A stretch of DNA of 33,172 bases from Bacteroidota bacterium (GTDB taxonomy: Bacteria; Bacteroidota; Bacteroidia; Sphingobacteriales; Sphingobacteriaceae), in assembly GCA_030830805.1 (NCBI GenBank), contig JAURMH010000099.1, positions 1-33,172 on the forward strand. The letters run 5' to 3'. Both the position numbers and the translations under genes were made by a program. Every line of letters starts with the position of its first letter. The stretch's first letter is position 1. Of the stretch, positions 17,175 through 25,356 are shown one piece after another. The notes beneath the pieces are model-generated. The model made no database searches, was not told the DNA's origin, and saw nothing but the letters and a program-made list of their open reading frames with translations.

Positions 17175-17912
17175 TTACATTTTTCTTAAGAATTCGGACC
17201 ACAATTGGTGGTAAGCGAGCGCCGCTTTTGAATAAGTAGAATAAGAAACCAAAGGTGCTTCATATAAACCCATTCGCTCTACATCCGTTGAGTATGGAAT
17301 AGCAGCCTGTAAGAATCTCTTTTTATTTTCGAACTCAGAAACAATATCAATGTGCATTTTTTTTCTCGCATCGTACATAGAAAAGAATGGTAGAATTTTA
17401 TGCTTATCTAAATTGTTCTGTTCAAAAAATTCAATAATCATATCATAACTTCGAACCGAAAGGGTTGTAGGAATCATTGGCATTAAAATATAATCAGCCG
17501 CATGAAAAATATTTTCCGACAATAAAGAAATACCTGGAGGCGCGTCGATAAATAAGTTATCGTAGGTGCCCGCTAAATCTTTGATAGACTCTGCCAATTT
17601 CTTTTTAGAATTTTTGCCTTCTTCTAAATGAAAATCCATATTTCTAATAGAAAGGTCGGCTGGTATTAAATCTAAATTTTCGTATTCGGTTTCTTTAACC
17701 GCCGCTAAGATTTCTGAATTTTTACCAACCAGCGTTTTAGCACCTCCTTTAAACTTCGGTTTTACGCGATAATAAAAAGAAGTAGAGCCCTGTGGGTCTA
17801 AATCCCACAATAATGTGTTTTCGCCTTCTGAAGCAGCAATTGCTGCTAAATTTACTGCGGCTGCGGTTTTGCCTACACCGCCTTTTAAATTATAAACTGC
17901 TATCGTAATCAT
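17175..17912 (-). CDS. ParA/Soj-family P-loop ATPase
   Basis: 245 residues. The deviant Walker A with signature lysine, KGGVGKTAAAVNLAAIA, starts at residue 10. LLWDLDPQGSTSFYY provides the Walker A' aspartates and LFIDAPPGISLLSENI the Walker B region. ParA-type ATPases dimerise on ATP and bind DNA or membrane to move chromosomes, plasmids or protein complexes. There is no ParB gene or obvious parS cluster in this window, so this is either an orphan ParA-like positioning ATPase or a MinD/ParA homologue with another cargo. The gene is alone on its strand, convergent with the EamA gene with zero spacing, and divergent from the NIF3-like gene across 64 bp. Confidence 0.88.
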   Translation of the reverse strand: MITIAVYNLKGGVGKTAAAVNLAAIAASEGENTLLWDLDPQGSTSFYYRVKPKFKGGAKTLVGKNSEILAAVKETEYENLDLIPADLSIRNMDFHLEEGKNSKKKLAESIKDLAGTYDNLFIDAPPGISLLSENIFHAADYILMPMIPTTLSVRSYDMIIEFFEQNNLDKHKILPFFSMYDARKKMHIDIVSEFENKKRFLQAAIPYSTDVERMGLYEAPLVSYSTYSKAALAYHQLWSEFLRKM

Positions 17913-17976
17913 GGATTAAATATATAAAAAAAATTATTTTTCGCACCTTTACTTTAAATCTTAGCTATTATCAACA

Positions 17977-19071
17977 ATGAAAATAAAAAACATTTGTGAT
18001 TTTTTAGAATCTTATGCTCCCTTAGCTTATCAAGAAGATTATGATAACTCAGGGCTGATAGTCGGCAATCCGGAAATGGAACTCACCAAAGGGCTGGTTT
18101 GCTTAGACTGTACAGAAGCAGTGGTTAATGAAGCTATTGAAACTGGTGCAAATATCATTATTGTACACCATCCTATTGTTTTCAGCGGAATCAAACAATT
18201 TCAAGGCAAAAGCTATGTCGAAAGAGTGGTTATGAAAGCCATTCAACACCAAATTGCCATATATGCTATTCATACTAATCTAGATAACGTAAAATTAGGC
18301 GTAAATAAAACCATTGCCGATCAACTTGGCTTAATTGACTGTGAAATTTTAGCGCCGAAAGAAGCCACGCTTCGAAAATTACAATGTTATTGTCCTAATG
18401 AGCATGTTGGCGTGTTGAGAGATGCGCTATTTGCCGCAGGTGCAGGAAATATAGGAAACTACGCAGAATGTAGTTTTGTGAGTACTGGCGAAGGCACCTT
18501 TAAACCCGGCCATAAAAGCAAAGCCTATATCGGCGAAAAGGGAATTAGGCATTACGAGCCAGAAACCTGCATAGAGGTTATTTTTCCGCAACACTTGCAA
18601 TCGGAAATTATTAAAAACATGATTGATCACCATCCTTATGAAGAGGTTGCCTATCAAATTTTTCAAATTGACAATCCAAATCAAGCAATTGGAGCTGGAA
18701 TGATAGGAATATGGGAAGCATCCGGCGATTTAAATGCTTTTTTAGCCCTTTGTAAAAAACGATTTAAAACTGGGCTTATCAGGCATACTGTAGACTTAGG
18801 AAAAAACATCCATAAAGTGGCTATTTGCGGTGGTTCTGGGAGTTTTTTAACTAAAAATGCGATTAAACAGGGGGCAGATGTGTTATTGACTTCAGATTTT
18901 AAGTACCATCAATTCTTTGACGCAGAGGCTAAAATCGTGTTAATTGACATTGGACACTATGAAAGTGAGCAGTTTACGATGGATCTCTTATTAGAAATAA
19001 TTCAAAATAAATTTCCTACATTTGCACTCTCCTTAACTAAAATTAATACTAACCCAGTATTTTACTATTAA
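17977..19071 (+). CDS. NIF3-like dinuclear metal center protein
   Basis: 364 residues, the long form of the NIF3/YbgI/YqfO family. Metal-binding motifs are visible: IIVHHPIVFSG (His-His), AIHTNLDNVKLGVNK, and the C-terminal LTSDFKYHQFFDA with DIGHYESEQF. The region between about 135 and 235 is the extra domain, PII/CutA-like in known structures, that distinguishes this form from the short one. Homologues form hexameric toroids with a two-metal site. Proposed roles, including a GTP cyclohydrolase-like activity, are not settled. It is followed 21 bp later by the zinc-ribbon coiled-coil gene, a pairing common in Bacteroidota that suggests a shared but unknown process. Confidence 0.92.
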   Translation: MKIKNICDFLESYAPLAYQEDYDNSGLIVGNPEMELTKGLVCLDCTEAVVNEAIETGANIIIVHHPIVFSGIKQFQGKSYVERVVMKAIQHQIAIYAIHTNLDNVKLGVNKTIADQLGLIDCEILAPKEATLRKLQCYCPNEHVGVLRDALFAAGAGNIGNYAECSFVSTGEGTFKPGHKSKAYIGEKGIRHYEPETCIEVIFPQHLQSEIIKNMIDHHPYEEVAYQIFQIDNPNQAIGAGMIGIWEASGDLNAFLALCKKRFKTGLIRHTVDLGKNIHKVAICGGSGSFLTKNAIKQGADVLLTSDFKYHQFFDAEAKIVLIDIGHYESEQFTMDLLLEIIQNKFPTFALSLTKINTNPVFYY

Positions 19072-19092
19072 AAGGCAGATTATTAAAGAAAG

Positions 19093-19830
19093 ATGGAAGC
19101 AACAATAGAACAAAAATTAAAAGCTTTATACGAACTTCAAACAATTCATTCTGAAATTGATAAGATTCGCATTGTAAGAGGTGAACTTCCAATGGAAGTA
19201 GCCGATCTGGAAGATGACGTTGCGGGTTTAGAAACTCGCATTCATAAAATCAAAGAAGAGATTAACGAACTAGAAGACGAAATCGTTAATCGTAAAAATA
19301 CCATGAAACAAGCGGCTGCTTCAATTAAGAAATACGAAGAGCAGCAAAACAATGTTAAAAACAACCGCGAATACGAAGCACTTTCAAAAGAGATTGAGAT
19401 TCAAGGTTTAGACATTCAAGTTTCTGAGAAAAAAATTAAAGAATATACTTTTGAGATTGGCAACAAAACAAGAGTATTAGAAGTTGCAGAAGCTTCTTTA
19501 GTAGAAAGACATAAAGATTTAGATCTTAAAAAATCTGAACTAGATGTGATTACTAAAGAAACTGAAAAAGAAGAAGATGCTGCTATGAAAAAAGCAGCTA
19601 AAGCAGAAAAGTTAATCGAAGAGCGTTTGTTAATTGCTTATGAAAGATTAAGAACAAATGCAAAAAATGGTTTAGCGGTAGTGACGGTTTCTAGAGACTC
19701 TTGTTCAGGCTGTTTTAACAAAATTCCACCTCAAAGACAATCAGATATTAGACAAGGAAAGAAAATTATTGTTTGTGAGCATTGCGGTAGAATACTTGTA
19801 GACGATAGATTTGTAAAAGCAGAAGCTTAA
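19093..19830 (+). CDS. Zinc-ribbon coiled-coil protein (C4-type, CdsZ/CT398-like)
   Basis: 245 residues. Residues about 1-170 are a long, highly charged coiled coil (ETRIHKIKEEINELEDEI, then KIKEYTFEIGNKTRVLEVAEASLVERHKDLDLKK). The C-terminus has a four-cysteine zinc ribbon, CSGCFNKIPP and CEHCGRILV. The combination matches the zinc-ribbon domain family that includes chlamydial CT398/CdsZ. The function in Bacteroidota is unknown; the fold suggests a scaffold or nucleic-acid/protein adaptor. It is 21 bp downstream of the NIF3-like gene and precedes a strong terminator, so the two genes form one operon. A weak purine tract (AAAGAAAG) precedes the ATG. Confidence 0.88.
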   Translation: MEATIEQKLKALYELQTIHSEIDKIRIVRGELPMEVADLEDDVAGLETRIHKIKEEINELEDEIVNRKNTMKQAAASIKKYEEQQNNVKNNREYEALSKEIEIQGLDIQVSEKKIKEYTFEIGNKTRVLEVAEASLVERHKDLDLKKSELDVITKETEKEEDAAMKKAAKAEKLIEERLLIAYERLRTNAKNGLAVVTVSRDSCSGCFNKIPPQRQSDIRQGKKIIVCEHCGRILVDDRFVKAEA

Positions 19831-19855
19831 TTTTATAGAATATTCATCAAAATAG

Positions 19856-19891
19856 AAAAACGATTCCTATCTTCATGGAGTCGTTTTTTTT
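19856..19891 (+). terminator. Intrinsic terminator after the NIF3-zinc ribbon operon
   Basis: A 12-position stem, AAAAACGATTCC and GGAGTCGTTTTT with one A-G mismatch, closes a 9-nt loop (TATCTTCAT) and is followed directly by a run of T. The T-run ends one base before the ATG of the next gene at 19892, so the hairpin also occupies the immediate 5' region of that gene. Confidence 0.75.
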
Positions 19892-21379
19892 ATGCCAAAA
19901 TTTCGCCTTTCATTACTGTTTTGTTTGTCGTTTTTCAGTTTAACTGCAAATGCGAATTTTGTATTCAACGAAAATTGTATTAAGGCCTATAAAAATATTT
20001 TATCCTTAAAGTTTAATGAAGGAGCCTTGCAAATTGCGCAAGAGCGAAAAACAAATCCCAATAACAAGATTCCCGTTTTGCTAGAAAATTATATCGATTT
20101 TTTAAAGGTTTTAACTACGGAGAATAATGCAAGTTTTGAAAATTTTAAATCAAATAAATCGGCACGTATTACTATTATCGAAGACGACGACAAGCGCTCT
20201 CCATGGTACTTATACGCAGCAGCTGAAATTAATTTACAAAGTTGTATCAATAGATTTAAGTACTTAGAATTTGTAAGCGGTGCATACGAATTACAAAAGG
20301 CTTATAAATTATTAGAAGAGAATCAGAAAAAATTTCCGGAATTTCTTCCAAATAAAAAAAGCTTTGCTTTGCTCTATGGTCTAATTGGGCTGGTTCCTGA
20401 ACAATATAAATGGGCGCTATCTTCGATAGGTCTAAATGGAAATATTGAACAAGGAGCGGCAATGCTCGAAGACTTAACACAAAAATTACCTAAATCAAAC
20501 TACGCTTTCTTTTATGATGAATCGGCATTTTTTCTCAGCTTTATTTATTTAAGCAAAGAAGGTGACCCAGCGATTTACGATAAAGTGAAATTAGTTTGTG
20601 ATGCTGTACCAAAAACAAACCTATTAGGCGTGTATGTTAAAGCGCTTGCTGCAAGCAAAACAGGTCATACAGACGATGCGATAGAAATTTTAATGGACCG
20701 CCCAAAAACGGCTAATTATGGTGCATTTTACCACCTCGATTATTTATTAGGACTTTGCAAGCTCAATCGATTTGATAACGATGCCGTTATTTATTTTGAA
20801 AGCTATCTAAAAAATTATACAGGTAATTTTAATATTAAAGATACCTATTTAAAAATTGCATGGTTTCATTTGTTGAGAGGAAATATTGATAAATACAACG
20901 CCTACATTGCACTTTGCAAGATTAGAGGTAAGGCTATTTCTGAAAAAGATAAAGATGCCCAAAATTTATGTTTGCAAATTTATCCGCCAGATATTGCTTT
21001 GTTAAAAGCACGGTTGTTTTTTGATGGCGGCTATTATGACAAAGCTTTATTGGCATTAAAAGATAAAAAAGTAAGTAACTTTTCGTTAACAAAAGAAAAG
21101 CTAGAATACTTATATCGTATGGGTAGAATTTGTCATCAACAAAATAAAATAGAACAAGCAATCATGTACTATACTGCTACTATTAGCTCCGGTATCGGAC
21201 TTCCATATTATTTTGCAGCAAATGCATCTTTACAATTAGGCTATATTTATGAGCTTAAGAAAAATTATTCGAAGGCAAGCTATTATTACGAACGCTGCAA
21301 TCAGATGAAAAACGAAGAATATAAAAATAGCATAGAAACCAAAGCAAAAGCTGGTTTAAGAAGAATTGCTAAGCTTTAG
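19892..21379 (+). CDS. Exported TPR-like repeat protein, function unknown
   Basis: 495 residues. A clear signal peptide (MPKFRLSLLFCLSFFSLTANA) makes this start the right one even though it lies directly behind a terminator T-run. The mature protein is almost entirely helical. It has degenerate tetratricopeptide-like units that are best seen near the end: LEYLYRMGRICHQQNKIEQAIMYYTATIS and AANASLQLGYIYELKKNYSKASYYYERCNQ. Such proteins usually act as protein-interaction scaffolds in the periplasm or at the outer membrane. No enzyme motif is visible. The 3' end overlaps the convergent MFS gene by 11 bp. Its own promoter is not obvious, so it may depend on read-through or on a promoter inside or before the hairpin. 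Confidence 0.75.
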   Translation: MPKFRLSLLFCLSFFSLTANANFVFNENCIKAYKNILSLKFNEGALQIAQERKTNPNNKIPVLLENYIDFLKVLTTENNASFENFKSNKSARITIIEDDDKRSPWYLYAAAEINLQSCINRFKYLEFVSGAYELQKAYKLLEENQKKFPEFLPNKKSFALLYGLIGLVPEQYKWALSSIGLNGNIEQGAAMLEDLTQKLPKSNYAFFYDESAFFLSFIYLSKEGDPAIYDKVKLVCDAVPKTNLLGVYVKALAASKTGHTDDAIEILMDRPKTANYGAFYHLDYLLGLCKLNRFDNDAVIYFESYLKNYTGNFNIKDTYLKIAWFHLLRGNIDKYNAYIALCKIRGKAISEKDKDAQNLCLQIYPPDIALLKARLFFDGGYYDKALLALKDKKVSNFSLTKEKLEYLYRMGRICHQQNKIEQAIMYYTATISSGIGLPYYFAANASLQLGYIYELKKNYSKASYYYERCNQMKNEEYKNSIETKAKAGLRRIAKL

Positions 21380-22634
21380 CTTGAACATGAGCGGCTCTTT
21401 CCGTGTTTTTCCTATTCACTATTTTACTCAGCCTATACACCATTAAAATATTAATTGCCAACAGTACTAAAATTAAATAACCCAAAATATTATAATTTTC
21501 AATAGGGCTGGTTTTGGTTTGTTGCACTACAACCATACCACCAATTGCTGCGGCTATACCACCGGCAAATTGTTGCAGAGAAGAATTGATACTCATGAAT
21601 GCGCCTCTATCTTGCATCTCTGGCAATGCAGAGTTTAAAGCCATTGCCGGAACCATTCTGCTCATAATTCCAATCATCATGGCCACATTCATGATCAAAA
21701 TAAAATAAAATGGAACAGCAGACATATTCGTATATATTACTACAACTGTTGCCATCCAAATACTTGCATAAGTAAATACTTTTAATTTTTCGAAACGGTC
21801 GCTTAGCCTTCCGATTAATGGCATAATTATTAAAGAACTAATACCGCCAACCATAAACATAATGGGTAGTTGGCTAGGGCTCACCTTTAAATTATTTATT
21901 GCAAATGCGCTTCCCCATGGCATCATCATAAAACCACCAAGCGATAATAATGCGGTGGTTAAAAATCCAACGCGGTATTCTCTTTTGGCAATGGTATGCC
22001 ATAAATGAAGAAATGCATTTTTATCTGATTTAATTAAAAGATGTTTATTAATTGGCTGCAGCTTCCAAGCAATTAACAACCAAATAATAATTGCAAAAAT
22101 TACAATCATCATAAATGGCGCTTCCCAGCTCCAATAGTTCGCGATGTATAAACTAATTGGAATGCCTAAAACTTGACTGGCTCCAAAACCCATTTGTAAA
22201 TAGCCCATCACCCTTCCTCTTTTTTGAATCGGAAATAAATCGGCCACAATGGCTAGCGAAATAGAACCGATTACCCCGCCGAATAAACCTGTCACTATTC
22301 TTGCCGTAATTAACATGCTGTAGTTAGTGGCAAGGCTACACATTAAGGTGCCAATAATAAAACCGATATAGAAAAATAGTAATAGCTTTTTTCTATCGAA
22401 TTTATCTGCAAAGCCTGCTGTTAAAAAGCCTGCAATTGCGGCACTAAAAGCGTAACTAGAAACAGCGAAACCAAATTGTGAAGTAGTTAAACCCATCGAC
22501 TTCATGAGCATATCTCCTAGTGGAGACATAACCATAAAATCAAGCACAACCGTAAACTGCGTAAGTGCGAGTATAACGATTGTGATTATTTGATATTTAT
22601 TAAACTTTTCTACTGCAGGCGAGTGTTGAGTCAT
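21369..22634 (-). CDS. MFS transporter (12-helix, DHA1-like)
   Basis: 421 residues with about twelve transmembrane helices. The loop 2-3 signature is present (GFADKFDRKKLLLFFYIGF), as is the helix 4-5 region ARIVTGLFGGVIGSISLAIVADLFP with KRGRVMGYLQMGFGASQVLGIPI. The second-half repeat of the loop is GRLSDRFEKLKVF. This resembles proton-driven drug or sugar efflux carriers, and the substrate is unknown. It is the last gene of the dcd - cyclophilin - MFS strand run, 58 bp after the cyclophilin gene. A near-consensus element (CATATTTG, minus strand 22659-22652) in that gap could give it its own promoter. Its stop codon lies within the last codons of the convergent TPR-like gene. Confidence 0.9.
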   Translation of the reverse strand: MTQHSPAVEKFNKYQIITIVILALTQFTVVLDFMVMSPLGDMLMKSMGLTTSQFGFAVSSYAFSAAIAGFLTAGFADKFDRKKLLLFFYIGFIIGTLMCSLATNYSMLITARIVTGLFGGVIGSISLAIVADLFPIQKRGRVMGYLQMGFGASQVLGIPISLYIANYWSWEAPFMMIVIFAIIIWLLIAWKLQPINKHLLIKSDKNAFLHLWHTIAKREYRVGFLTTALLSLGGFMMMPWGSAFAINNLKVSPSQLPIMFMVGGISSLIIMPLIGRLSDRFEKLKVFTYASIWMATVVVIYTNMSAVPFYFILIMNVAMMIGIMSRMVPAMALNSALPEMQDRGAFMSINSSLQQFAGGIAAAIGGMVVVQQTKTSPIENYNILGYLILVLLAINILMVYRLSKIVNRKNTERAAHVQAKA

Positions 22635-22692
22635 GGTTTTTATATAAGCCGCAAATATGCTAAAAATTAAGGCGGCAATATTTTATTTGATA

Positions 22693-24111
22693 CTATAAAG
22701 CGTCGAATGAACCATGAGCAAGACCAGTAGCGTCGCTGATTTGATAAATATAATGTCCTGTGGGTAAATATATCGGAAAAGAAAGGATGTTATTTATGGA
22801 AATTGCTTTTTGAATTGCTATAAGTTTGCCTAGTTGGTCGAAGATTTGTAAAGTTACTTGACCGGTTAAAGTACTACTTTCAAAATTTAAAAATTGTGAC
22901 ACGGGATTTGGATATTGTTTAATCGTATGTAACATAGTATTTTCAATACCCGTTGTACTACCTGTAGTAAAATAAATTGCATTTGCATTAAGCCCCGAAA
23001 TGCCGTTCACCTCAGAGGCAATTCTCCAATAATATTTTCTGTTTGTTAATGAAAAGTTGAAGTTAAAAAAAGTATCGATAATGCCAGCCGAATCTAATTT
23101 AATTGCTGATGAAGTAAATGCCGGTGTGGTAGATACTTGTATACGATAAGCATTTGCTTGCTCTACTTTTCGCCATTCAAAATGTGTTTGCGTAGAAATT
23201 CCAATTGATGCATTTGCTGGCAATAATAATTGAGGTGCGTTAAGGCCTGTATAAATAACCCTTGTGTCGCTAGCGGCACTTTTAAATCCACCATTATTAG
23301 CATATATTCTCCAATAATATTTTACTTTTCCAACGGCTAACTCGCTAATTGAAATTGATAAAGCAGCGGTTGACTTGCTTAAAATAATATTTTGAAATAA
23401 GCTATCGCTTGCAAATTCTAAATTATAAATTAGTGCCCCCGGTACTGCTTTCCATTTGAAAAGAAAATTACTACTGATGCCTGCTAAATTATTTATAGGC
23501 TGAATAATTTCTGGAACAGAATCAATTCTTGTACTGTCTACAATTCCTCTTGTAACAAACATTTCAATTTTTTGTAATGGATTATCGTTTGCATCTCTTG
23601 CAGAAGAAACTATATTATCTACGAATGTTAAACCTGTAACTACTTTTCCATATGCGGTGTAATTATTATCTAAATTTGTTGCCGCAGCAACGCAGATAAA
23701 AAATTGAGAGTTTGCAGAATTAATATTGCTGCCTCTTGCTGCAGATAATACGCCTCGCTGATGTGAGATAGGGTTGAACTCTGCAGGAATGTCGATTTGT
23801 TTAGGATCTCCCATTCCCCAAGTACTTTTAGGACCATGCTTAGAATTTGGGTCGCCACCTTGGATTACAAAACCAGGAATTACCCGATGAAAGGCTGTAG
23901 TATCATAAAAATGCGCCGCAACTAAACTATCAAAATTTCGAACATGCTTAGGCGCAATGCTTGGATACATTTCTACTTCTATAGTTCCAATTTTTGTACC
24001 AGCTCGATAGGTATCAATTAAATAATGAGGTTTTCCTTGATAAGCGCCAATTTGCGCAAATCCAACAATACTATAAAAAAATAGGGCACTCAATAGCAGA
24101 ATTTTTCGCAT
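22693..24111 (-). CDS. Secreted cyclophilin-type peptidyl-prolyl isomerase with FN3-like repeats and T9SS C-terminal domain
   Basis: 472 residues. A signal peptide (MRKILLLSALFFYSIVGFAQ) is followed by a complete cyclophilin domain (about 25-190). That domain contains FHRVIPGFVIQGGDP with the catalytic arginine region, GVLSAARGSNINSANSQFFICV, and NNYTAYGKVVTGL. Two fibronectin-III-like repeats follow (FLFKWKAVPGALIYNLEFASD and HFEWRKVEQANAYRIQVS), each ending with KYYWRI. The last 80 residues resemble a type A T9SS sorting domain: IKQYPNPVSQFLNFESS, LQIFDQLGKLI and LPTGHYIYQI. The isomerase is therefore predicted to cross the outer membrane or be attached to the cell surface. Cyclophilins speed proline isomerisation during folding. 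The gene starts 9 bp after dcd. Confidence 0.88.
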   Translation of the reverse strand: MRKILLLSALFFYSIVGFAQIGAYQGKPHYLIDTYRAGTKIGTIEVEMYPSIAPKHVRNFDSLVAAHFYDTTAFHRVIPGFVIQGGDPNSKHGPKSTWGMGDPKQIDIPAEFNPISHQRGVLSAARGSNINSANSQFFICVAAATNLDNNYTAYGKVVTGLTFVDNIVSSARDANDNPLQKIEMFVTRGIVDSTRIDSVPEIIQPINNLAGISSNFLFKWKAVPGALIYNLEFASDSLFQNIILSKSTAALSISISELAVGKVKYYWRIYANNGGFKSAASDTRVIYTGLNAPQLLLPANASIGISTQTHFEWRKVEQANAYRIQVSTTPAFTSSAIKLDSAGIIDTFFNFNFSLTNRKYYWRIASEVNGISGLNANAIYFTTGSTTGIENTMLHTIKQYPNPVSQFLNFESSTLTGQVTLQIFDQLGKLIAIQKAISINNILSFPIYLPTGHYIYQISDATGLAHGSFDAL

Positions 24112-24120
24112 CGCAAATTT

Positions 24121-24657
24121 TTAAAACTCGTTTTTAAACATCATGCTCTCTACCGGCTTTACTGTTTTGCCATTGTATTTTGCATTGCCTTTAGAATTAT
24201 ACATTACTTCTACCTCGCCTTCTACAACAAAATAAATTAGTTGCCCGATGGGCATACCATGATAAATACGCACCGGTTGTGTGCTAGAAATTTCTAATGT
24301 CCAAGTATTACAAAAGCCTACATCACCTTTACCAGCAGTAGCATGAATATCGATGCCTAATCTGCCTGTACTCGATTTGCCTTCTAAAAATGGAACATGC
24401 GCATGTGTTTCGGTATATTCTAAGGTTACGCCCAAATAAAGTGTATTGGGTTGTAAAACAAAACCCTCTGGTGGAATTTCAAAATGTTCAATAGTATTGT
24501 GCTTTTTAGCATCTAAGACTCTGTCTTTATAAACCGCTAGGTATTTCCCCAAATGCACATCGTATGAATTGGTTCCTAAACATTTTTGATCATATGGCTC
24601 AATTACGATTGTGCCCTTTTCTATTTCTTCTAAAATTCTTTTATCCGATAAAATCAT
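24121..24657 (-). CDS. dcd: dCTP deaminase
   Basis: 178 residues, the normal size. Family motifs are the N-terminal MILSDKRILEEIEKG, GTNSYDVHLGKYL, and the active-site block EGKSSTGRLGIDIHATAGKGDVGF with the catalytic glutamate in WTLEIS. It deaminates dCTP to dUTP, feeding thymidylate synthesis. Whether it is the mono- or bifunctional form that also hydrolyses dUTP cannot be decided with certainty. It is first in a minus-strand run with the secreted cyclophilin, 9 bp apart, with which it has no obvious functional link. It is divergent from the phosphopantetheinyl transferase gene across 60 bp. Confidence 0.95.
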   Translation of the reverse strand: MILSDKRILEEIEKGTIVIEPYDQKCLGTNSYDVHLGKYLAVYKDRVLDAKKHNTIEHFEIPPEGFVLQPNTLYLGVTLEYTETHAHVPFLEGKSSTGRLGIDIHATAGKGDVGFCNTWTLEISSTQPVRIYHGMPIGQLIYFVVEGEVEVMYNSKGNAKYNGKTVKPVESMMFKNEF

Positions 24658-24669
24658 CGCGCGTTTATT

Positions 24670-24677
24670 TACTTTTG
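24670..24677 (+). promoter_or_regulatory. Candidate -7 element for the phosphopantetheinyl transferase gene
   Basis: TACTTTTG is an exact TAnnTTTG match 40 bp before the ATG at 24718, in the divergent gap with dcd. No TTG is found at the usual upstream distance, so support comes from the -7 half and the location only. Confidence 0.4.
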
Positions 24678-24717
24678 TCTAAATTAATAATTTTTTCTAA
24701 AATTCTGATTCGAAATT

Positions 24718-25353
24718 ATGCCAATCGTTTGGTCACAAAACTTAGCTGAAAAGGGTAAAATAGCCATTTGGGAGATTTCCGAATCAGATGAGGCGCTTTA
24801 CAGCATGCTGCAACTCGACGAAAAAGAACAGCAGCACTTTCAAACGCTTAGCAAAGCGCGTCAAAAACAATGGCTTGGCAGTCGGGTATTGTTACGCACC
24901 TTATTGCAAACCGAACAATACATCGAATTAAATGTAGACGAACATCGTAAACCTTTTTTAAATAATTTACCTTTTGAAGTTGCCATTTCGCATGCCAACC
25001 ATATGGCTGCTGTAATTATTTATGAGGGGAAAAAAGTGGGTGTTGATATTGAAAAAATTTCGGAGCGTATTCTAAAAATAAAAAATAAATTTTTAAGCCC
25101 CGAAGAATTAAACTTTATTAAAGCATCAAACGAGCTCGAGCAATTACATGTTTGTTGGGGAGCCAAAGAATCTCTTTTCAAACTATACGGAAAAGGTAGT
25201 TTGCCTTTTATTGATGGCATTAAGATTGCTGCTTTTGAATATGGTAAAACAGCCGAAGTAGCTGCTAGTATTGCTATTCCAGCATATCATGCAAATTTCA
25301 ATGTGCAGTATTTAAAATACGAAGACTTTATGTTGACTTGGGTGATAGAATAA
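24718..25353 (+). CDS. 4'-phosphopantetheinyl transferase superfamily protein
   Basis: 211 residues, Sfp-like size. The magnesium-binding motif is VGVDIEKISERI (about 100-112), and the second signature is CWGAKESLFKLYGKG. FEVAISHANHMAAVII is the usual stretch before the metal motif, with its conserved histidine. The enzyme transfers the 4'-phosphopantetheine arm from coenzyme A to carrier proteins. No acyl carrier protein, fatty acid, polyketide or peptide synthetase genes are nearby, so it may serve ACP generally. ATG start without Shine-Dalgarno. It is convergent with dnaG, whose stop codon is 3 bp away. Confidence 0.9.
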   Translation: MPIVWSQNLAEKGKIAIWEISESDEALYSMLQLDEKEQQHFQTLSKARQKQWLGSRVLLRTLLQTEQYIELNVDEHRKPFLNNLPFEVAISHANHMAAVIIYEGKKVGVDIEKISERILKIKNKFLSPEELNFIKASNELEQLHVCWGAKESLFKLYGKGSLPFIDGIKIAAFEYGKTAEVAASIAIPAYHANFNVQYLKYEDFMLTWVIE

Positions 25354-25356
25354 ATT

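Noticed and set aside
22646-22679. GCCGC...GCGGC inverted repeat between the cyclophilin and MFS genes
   Set aside because: The stem is only five pairs with a loop near 20 nt and no T-run; too weak to call a terminator or operator.
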